NCBI GenBank assembly: GCA_009920915.1
Contig: RFZB01000011.1
Coordinates: forward strand, 1 to 34,019
Length of the DNA stretch: 34,019 nt
Direction of reading: 5' to 3'
Origin: Sphingomonadaceae bacterium
Lineage (GTDB): Bacteria > Pseudomonadota > Alphaproteobacteria > Sphingomonadales > Sphingomonadaceae
The position numbers were made by a program, and so were the translations under genes. Position 1 is the first letter of the stretch; each line of letters starts with the position of its first letter. Shown piece by piece: positions 27,157-34,019 of this stretch. The notes beneath the pieces were generated by a model that searched no databases, had not been told where the DNA came from, and saw only the letters and a list, made by a program, of their open reading frames with translations.

Positions 27157-28908
27157 ATGTTTGCGTCTTGCGCCTCTGCCCCCTTTATTCTGCTGGACGA
27201 TGCCCGGCCTCAAGGCGCCGATGCCCGGCTCTATCGGGCTCCGCTTGAGGTGGTGACCACCAGCGATCCTGCGCAGGTACCAGATTTGCTGTCCCAAATT
27301 GGCAGCGGGGGCGATTGGGCGGGGTTTTTGACCTATGAAGCGGGGCTGGCGTTGGAACCAAAGCTGGCTGGCCGCTGCACGGCGCCAGCCGCCGCGCCGC
27401 TGCTATGGTTTGGTCGCTTCGATGGTTATCGCAGCATCAAGCCAGACGCGCTGGAGGCGCTGCTGCCGGATCCCGCCGGGGCATGGGTGGGGCCGCCGCA
27501 GCCGCGCTGGACGCTGGATCAATATCGCGCTGCGTTTCATCAGGTGCAGGCCTTGATTGAGGCCGGGGATATATATCAGGCCAATCTCACGCTTCGGGCT
27601 GACGTGCCCGTCATGGGGGATGCTTTGGCCATTTATGCGGGGCTTAGGCAGCGCGCCCGTGCAGGCTATGGCGCCTTTGTCTGGACAGGCACAGACGCCT
27701 TCCTCTCCCTCTCACCAGAGTTATTTTTTGCACTGAAAGAGGGCAAGCTGACGGCCAAGCCGATGAAAGGCACGGCGCTGCGGGGTGGGGATGAGGCGGC
27801 GGATCAGAAAGCCGCGCATGACCTGCGCCACGACCCCAAACAGCGGGCAGAAAATCTGATGATTGTAGATTTGCTGCGGAATGATCTGGCCCGCATTGCG
27901 GTACCGGGATCGGTGCAAGTGCCCGATTTGTTTAAGATCGAAACCTATCCCACGGTGCATCAAATGGTCTCTACCGTCACAGCCACGCGCCGGGCGGCGG
28001 CCAGTTTTGCCGATATCATACAGGCTATTTTTCCCTGCGGATCCATTACGGGCGCCCCCAAAATCCGCGCGATGGAAGTGATTGATGCGGTCGAAACAGA
28101 ACCGCGTGGCCTGTATACAGGCAGCATTGGACGCGTTGACGCCAATGGTGATGCGGCGTTCAATGTTGCCATTCGCACGCTGCACCTGCCGGTCGGGGCC
28201 ACGCATGGCAGTTTAGGGTTGGGCGGCGGGATTGTGGCCGATAGCCGCGTGACTGAAGAATGGAATGAATGCCGCGCCAAAGGCCGTTTTGTGGCCGATG
28301 CGCGCCGCTTTGACCTGATTGAAACGATGCTGTTTGATCCGCAGCACGGCATTGCCCGGCTGGATCTGCATTTGGCGCGGTTGCAGGCCAGTGCCGAGGC
28401 TTTTGGTTTTGTGTTTGATCGGCACGCTGTGCGCAATGAACTGCAGGCCGCGACGTTCCGGCTCCAGGCCCCAGCCAAGCTGCGGCTGTTGCTGTCGGCA
28501 CAGGGCCATATTGCCATTGAGATAGGGGCCAGTCCGCCGCCTATTGAGGCGCCTGTGTCCGTCGCCGTGGCGCCATTGCCTGTCGCCAGCAGCGATTTTC
28601 GCCTGCGCCACAAAACGACCGATCGCGCTTTTTATGATGACGCCCGCAACGCCAGCGGGCAGTTTGACGTGCTGTTTTTCGATGCCGAGGGCTATCTGAC
28701 CGAAGGCAGCTTTACCAATATCTTTGTTGAGCGCGATGGCCGCCTTTTAACTCCGCCTGTCCATCGCGGCCTGTTACCCGGTATCTTGCGGGCAGAGTTG
28801 ATCCAGCAGGGCCGGGCGATCGAAGCAGATGTGCGACCAGATGATCTTGCCCATGGCTTTTTCTTGGGGAACAGCGTGCGCGGATTAATGGCGGCGCGTT
28901 GCGCCTAA
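27157..28908 (+). CDS. pabB: Fused aminodeoxychorismate synthase component I / class IV aminotransferase (4-amino-4-deoxychorismate lyase-like)
   Basis: IYQANLTLR, KPMKGTALRG, RAENLMIVDLLRNDLARIA, FPCGSITGAPKIRAMEVI; C-terminal AT class IV FDAEGYLTEGSFTNIFVERDGRLLTPP. Confidence 0.92.
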   Translation: MFASCASAPFILLDDARPQGADARLYRAPLEVVTTSDPAQVPDLLSQIGSGGDWAGFLTYEAGLALEPKLAGRCTAPAAAPLLWFGRFDGYRSIKPDALEALLPDPAGAWVGPPQPRWTLDQYRAAFHQVQALIEAGDIYQANLTLRADVPVMGDALAIYAGLRQRARAGYGAFVWTGTDAFLSLSPELFFALKEGKLTAKPMKGTALRGGDEAADQKAAHDLRHDPKQRAENLMIVDLLRNDLARIAVPGSVQVPDLFKIETYPTVHQMVSTVTATRRAAASFADIIQAIFPCGSITGAPKIRAMEVIDAVETEPRGLYTGSIGRVDANGDAAFNVAIRTLHLPVGATHGSLGLGGGIVADSRVTEEWNECRAKGRFVADARRFDLIETMLFDPQHGIARLDLHLARLQASAEAFGFVFDRHAVRNELQAATFRLQAPAKLRLLLSAQGHIAIEIGASPPPIEAPVSVAVAPLPVASSDFRLRHKTTDRAFYDDARNASGQFDVLFFDAEGYLTEGSFTNIFVERDGRLLTPPVHRGLLPGILRAELIQQGRAIEADVRPDDLAHGFFLGNSVRGLMAARCA

Positions 28909-30222
<1,314 letters not shown>

Positions 30223-30223
30223 C

Positions 30224-30292
30224 TGTTGCATTTGCACAACAGGAATTGCTTCGCTTTGAGGCGAGGATATTTTTCTGTTGTGCAATGCAACA
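30224..30292. repeat. Interrupted inverted repeat made of two dyads upstream of the porin gene
   Basis: TGTTGCATTTGCACAACAG (30224-30242) and CTGTTGTGCAATGCAACA (30275-30292) are reverse complements apart from one extra T. Confidence 0.85.
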
Positions 30293-30405
30293 AGACTCGT
30301 CAGTCTTACACCATCGTTTGGACCTTCGCCCCACGGCATAGCCGTTATGAGAGGTGCGGCCAGCGATGCAGGCGGAACCCGACACGAACAGTAAAGGGTT
30401 TATCC

Positions 30406-31161
30406 ATGCGCAAGATTCTTCGTCCCGTTCTGGGGCTTGCTTTCCTCGCTTCTGCAGCACCGGCCTTTGCCGAAGAGACCAAGCCATTCACGGTGAATGG
30501 CAGCGCCACGCTGACCAGCGACTATCGCTTCCGCGGCATTTCGCAAACTGACAAGGGCTTTGCCCTACAGGGCAGCATGACCGTGACGCACAGCTCAGGC
30601 GTCTATGCCAGTGTCTGGGGCTCATCAATTGACGATTATGTCGCCAATGGCGGCGATCAAGAACTGGACTTGATTGTCGGCTATAAAAAGACGGTGGGCG
30701 GCACGACCTTTGATGTGGGTGGCCTCTATTATTATTATCCGGGCTCGTCCGCAGTCTCGGCCAATTATAATTCCGACTTCCTTGAACTTTATGGCAGCGT
30801 CGCACAGACTTTTGGTCCGGCAACGGCCAAGCTGACGGCCAATTATGCGCCCAAATCAGCCGCGCTCAGCTTGGGCAAGGGCAAGGAAGATAATCTATAT
30901 CTCAACTTGGGCTTATCCTCGCCGCTGCCCAATACACCCGTCAGCATCAGCGCCGCTGTGGGCCGCACCTTTACCAAGAGCTTTTTGTCGGGCGGCGACA
31001 CCTATACCGATTGGTCGCTGGGCGCGAGCTACACCCAAGGCGCAATGACCTTTGGCCTGACCTATGTTGATACCAGCTATGGCAAAAAAGCCATTGTTAG
31101 CCCAAGCGGTAAGGATGTGGCCAAGGCTGGCCTGTTCGCAACACTGGGCGTTGCCTTTTAA
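30406..31161 (+). CDS. TorF family putative porin (Gcw_chp domain)
   Basis: Signal peptide; SATLTSDYRFRGISQTDKGFALQGSMTVTHSSGVYASVWGSSID is characteristic of Gcw_chp; terminal Phe. Confidence 0.92.
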   Translation: MRKILRPVLGLAFLASAAPAFAEETKPFTVNGSATLTSDYRFRGISQTDKGFALQGSMTVTHSSGVYASVWGSSIDDYVANGGDQELDLIVGYKKTVGGTTFDVGGLYYYYPGSSAVSANYNSDFLELYGSVAQTFGPATAKLTANYAPKSAALSLGKGKEDNLYLNLGLSSPLPNTPVSISAAVGRTFTKSFLSGGDTYTDWSLGASYTQGAMTFGLTYVDTSYGKKAIVSPSGKDVAKAGLFATLGVAF

Positions 31162-31178
31162 GGCCGGCTAAAGCGCAT

Positions 31179-31218
31179 AAAAAAGGCGAGCCCGGATGCC
31201 CGGTGCTCGCCTTTTTTT
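31179..31218. terminator. Bidirectional rho-independent terminator between convergent genes
   Basis: AAAAAAGGCGAGC-ccggatgcccggt-GCTCGCCTTTTTTT. Confidence 0.92.
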
Positions 31219-31236
31219 AGGGCCAAGACGCCAAAA

Positions 31237-31644
31237 TTACTTTGGCGTTGCGGTCCGTGCATTTTGGCCATCGCCTTCCGGTGCGGCCAGAATATCGCGT
31301 GTGGTGGCCCCCTTGTCGACCACATCGGTTTTGGGGTCGCCCGCATTAGAGCGAATGCCCGGCTGGGCACGATTGCCCCCAGCCGCGCCAATCGCACTGG
31401 CTTCTGCACTGCTGCGTGATGCCGGACCACCAAACATTGCTTGCAAAGCCTGCGTTGAACTATCGGCGGCCTGCGCTTGCGGGCTGCCAGCGGCAGGCGG
31501 GACAAGCGCGAAATCTGGCGGCACAACCAGCGGCGCCATGCGTGTCACCTTAAATTCATCGGGCGCATTGCGGTTGCGCAATCCACCAGAGGCACAGCCC
31601 GTCAGCAGCGCACCCACCGCCACAACACCCAAAAGCTTACGCAT
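31237..31644 (-). CDS. DUF3035 domain-containing lipoprotein
   Basis: MRKLLGVVAVGALLTGCASGG lipobox; NAPDEFKVTRMAPLVVPPDFALVPP is typical of DUF3035; overlaps lspA by 8 bp. Confidence 0.85.
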   Translation of the reverse strand: MRKLLGVVAVGALLTGCASGGLRNRNAPDEFKVTRMAPLVVPPDFALVPPAAGSPQAQAADSSTQALQAMFGGPASRSSAEASAIGAAGGNRAQPGIRSNAGDPKTDVVDKGATTRDILAAPEGDGQNARTATPK

Positions 31645-32143
31645 TGTCCGTCTCCGTCTTTGCTGCATCCTCCCGCGCGAACAGCGCACGGATCAACAGC
31701 AGCACTACCCCGATGGTAATCGCCGCATCAGCAAGATTGAAGACCAAAAACGGCCTAAACCCACCAATGTGAAAATCTATAAAATCAACCACATGGCCAA
31801 AGCGCACGCGGTCTGTGATATTGCCGAGCGCACCGCCCAGCACAAGGCCTAGCCCAGCCACATCAAAGCGATTCTCTTCTTTGCGAATCCAAAAGCCCAC
31901 AAAAGCGGCAATGGCAGTTGTCGCCGCCACCAGCAACCAGCGCTCGGCATCATGCCCGGCTTGCAACATCCCAAGCGCAATGCCGTAATTTTCAACCCAA
32001 GTCAGGTTCAAAATGGGCAGAAGATAAATTTGTCCGGCCTGTTGCAGCCCTATGGGGCCAATGATGATCGCCTTGGTGATCTGGTCTGCCACAAATAAGG
32101 CAGCGGCCAGACCATAGCCCAAGCGACGATGCGTCTTAGCCAT
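31637..32143 (-). CDS. lspA: Signal peptidase II (lipoprotein signal peptidase)
   Basis: DQITKAII, NLTWVENYGIALGM, GGALGNITDRVRFGHVVDFIDFH. Confidence 0.96.
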   Translation of the reverse strand: MAKTHRRLGYGLAAALFVADQITKAIIIGPIGLQQAGQIYLLPILNLTWVENYGIALGMLQAGHDAERWLLVAATTAIAAFVGFWIRKEENRFDVAGLGLVLGGALGNITDRVRFGHVVDFIDFHIGGFRPFLVFNLADAAITIGVVLLLIRALFAREDAAKTETDNA

Positions 32144-34019
32144 TCACCACCTCATCACAGCGCCCGCACAAATCGCCATCTGCCGCGACTTCGGGCAAAT
32201 GCCGCCAGCAGCGGCCACATTTATGGTCTTCCGTCCGCGTCGCGACCACGGCATCGCCATGGCCTGTTGCAACCGAACCTACAATGAACAGCTCGGCCAG
32301 CGCCTCGGCATCAAAGCCGTGCGGCGCATCACCAATTCGGACTTTGGCCTCAAGGCTGGACCCAATGACTTTCTCGCGGCGCATCGGCTCAATGGTTTCC
32401 GTCACGCTGGCACGCAGCGCGCGGACGGCATCAAAACGTTCTGCCAAGCCGTCATTCTGCCAATCGGCAGGCAAGGCGTGCAGTTCTTCCAGATGGACAC
32501 TCTCACGATCGGGGAAGCGCGTTGTCCAAACTTCTTCAGCGGTAAATACAATGACCGGCGCGGCATAACGCACAAGCGCTTGGAACAAGATGTCCAGAAC
32601 GGTGCGATAGGCGCGGCGCTTCACGCTGTCGGGCGCGTCGCAATAGAGGCAGTCTTTGCGAATATCGAAGAAGAAGGCCGACAGATCTTCATTGCAGAAC
32701 TCGGTCAGCGCGCGGACATAGGTGTTGAAATCAAAATCTGCGATGGCTTGGCGCAGCACGCCATCCAACTGCCACAGGCGGTGGAGGATGTAGCGCTCCA
32801 GCTCGGGCATATCGGCAGTCGGCAGGCCTTCCACAGCAGCGTCAAAGCCATCCAAGGCCCCCAGCAAATAGCGGAAGGTGTTGCGCAGCTTGCGATATTG
32901 GTCGGCCACGCCTTTCAAGATCTCATCGCCAATGCGATGGTCTTCAGTAAAGTCCACCGACAGCGCCCAAAGCCGAATAATGTCCGCGCCATAGCTTTCC
33001 ATGACCTTTAAGGGGTCAATGGTGTTGCCCAAGGATTTGGACATCTTCATGCCCTTGGAATCCATCGTAAAGCCGTGGGTCAGCACCGCTTTATATGGCG
33101 CATGGCCACGCGTGCCGCAGGCCTCGAGCAGCGAGGATTGGAACCAGCCACGATGCTGGTCGCTCCCTTCCAGATACAGGTCAGCATGCGGGCCAGTATA
33201 GCCGTCGGGGCGCAGCAGATCGGGCCAACGACCCGATTCGAGCACAAAGGCATGGGTGGAGCCGGAATCAAACCACACATCGAGAATGTCAGTCACGCGC
33301 TCAAAATCGTCGAGGCGATAGTCCGCACCCAAATACGCCTGCGCGCGCGCATCCGACCAGGCATCGACACCGCCTTCGGCAATGCCCGCGACGATCCGCG
33401 CATTAACAGCAGGGTCATTCAAATATTGGCCCGTCTTGCGATCCACAAACAGGGTAATGGGCACGCCCCAGGCGCGCTGGCGTGAGAGGACCCAATCAGG
33501 TCGACCTTCGACCATCGATCCAATTCGGTTGCGGCCCTTTTCGGGCACAAAGCGCGTTTCGGAAATGGCTTTCAAGGCTTTGCCGCGCAGGCCATCAGCG
33601 CCCAGATCATCGCGCATCGGCACAAACCATTGCGGCGTGCAGCGGAAAATGACCTTGGCTTTGGACCGCCAGCTATGCGGGTAACTGTGCTTATAATCGG
33701 CAGACGCTGCAACCAACCCACCGGCTTCGGCAAGGGCGGTGCAAATCGGGCCATCCGGCGCATTGAATTTGGGGTTGATGACGCTGCCTTCACCCCCCAG
33801 CCAGGCCCAATCTGCCTTATACCGGCCATCGCCTTCCACCGCGAAAACAGGGTCAAGGCCATTGGCCTTGCACAAATCAAAATCATCTTCGCCATGGTCG
33901 GGCGCCATATGGACAAGGCCCGTGCCGCTATCTGTCGTCACAAACTCACCTGCAAGCAGCGGGCGGGGGCGAAGGAAAAATTCCTCCAACGGGCTATCGC
34001 GATTGACACTCTTTAGCCC
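32136..34019 (-). CDS. ileS: Isoleucyl-tRNA synthetase, C-terminal part (5' end beyond window)
   Basis: KMSKSLGNTIDPLKVM, DQHRGWFQSSLL, C-terminal Zn site CGRCWRHLP…CGRCDEVV. The frame stays open to the window edge upstream of 33989. Confidence 0.97.
   Translation of the reverse strand, partial: GLKSVNRDSPLEEFFLRPRPLLAGEFVTTDSGTGLVHMAPDHGEDDFDLCKANGLDPVFAVEGDGRYKADWAWLGGEGSVINPKFNAPDGPICTALAEAGGLVAASADYKHSYPHSWRSKAKVIFRCTPQWFVPMRDDLGADGLRGKALKAISETRFVPEKGRNRIGSMVEGRPDWVLSRQRAWGVPITLFVDRKTGQYLNDPAVNARIVAGIAEGGVDAWSDARAQAYLGADYRLDDFERVTDILDVWFDSGSTHAFVLESGRWPDLLRPDGYTGPHADLYLEGSDQHRGWFQSSLLEACGTRGHAPYKAVLTHGFTMDSKGMKMSKSLGNTIDPLKVMESYGADIIRLWALSVDFTEDHRIGDEILKGVADQYRKLRNTFRYLLGALDGFDAAVEGLPTADMPELERYILHRLWQLDGVLRQAIADFDFNTYVRALTEFCNEDLSAFFFDIRKDCLYCDAPDSVKRRAYRTVLDILFQALVRYAAPVIVFTAEEVWTTRFPDRESVHLEELHALPADWQNDGLAERFDAVRALRASVTETIEPMRREKVIGSSLEAKVRIGDAPHGFDAEALAELFIVGSVATGHGDAVVATRTEDHKCGRCWRHLPEVAADGDLCGRCDEVVNG

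Noticed and set aside
30333-30405. Possible known riboswitch (GAGGTGCGG… reminiscent of lysine or SAM-type elements)
   Set aside because: Only a few nucleotides match and the expected paired regions are missing; retained only as a structured leader.

Overview
This looks like an ordinary core-chromosome segment from an alphaproteobacterium, most likely a Sphingomonadales member judging by gene content and gene style. I recognise about 27 protein genes. They cover translation (leuS, the 3' part of ileS, map, lspA), nitrogen control (glnB-glnA), cofactor and amino-acid metabolism (ribA, fused pabB/C, pheA, an aspC-type aminotransferase), DNA maintenance (smc, mutY, xth, a DUF721 protein), envelope proteins (DUF3576 and DUF3035 lipoproteins, a TorF-type porin, extensin-like protein, two tandem DsbA-type proteins) and assorted enzymes. 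I saw no phage, transposon, CRISPR array, rRNA, tRNA or defence island, and no candidate for a new multi-gene system. The main anomaly is in smc. The 5' end (…RLKLTGFKSFVD) runs directly into …NLLEAIRWVMGEGSAKSLRGG in a different frame, so the residues that normally carry the Walker A P-loop are absent and the frame is broken. Other points worth checking are a paired TGTTG-N7/8-CAACA dyad upstream of the porin, a 13-bp hairpin over the pheA stop codon, a sigma54-like site upstream of glnB, and a divergent ThiE-like protein.
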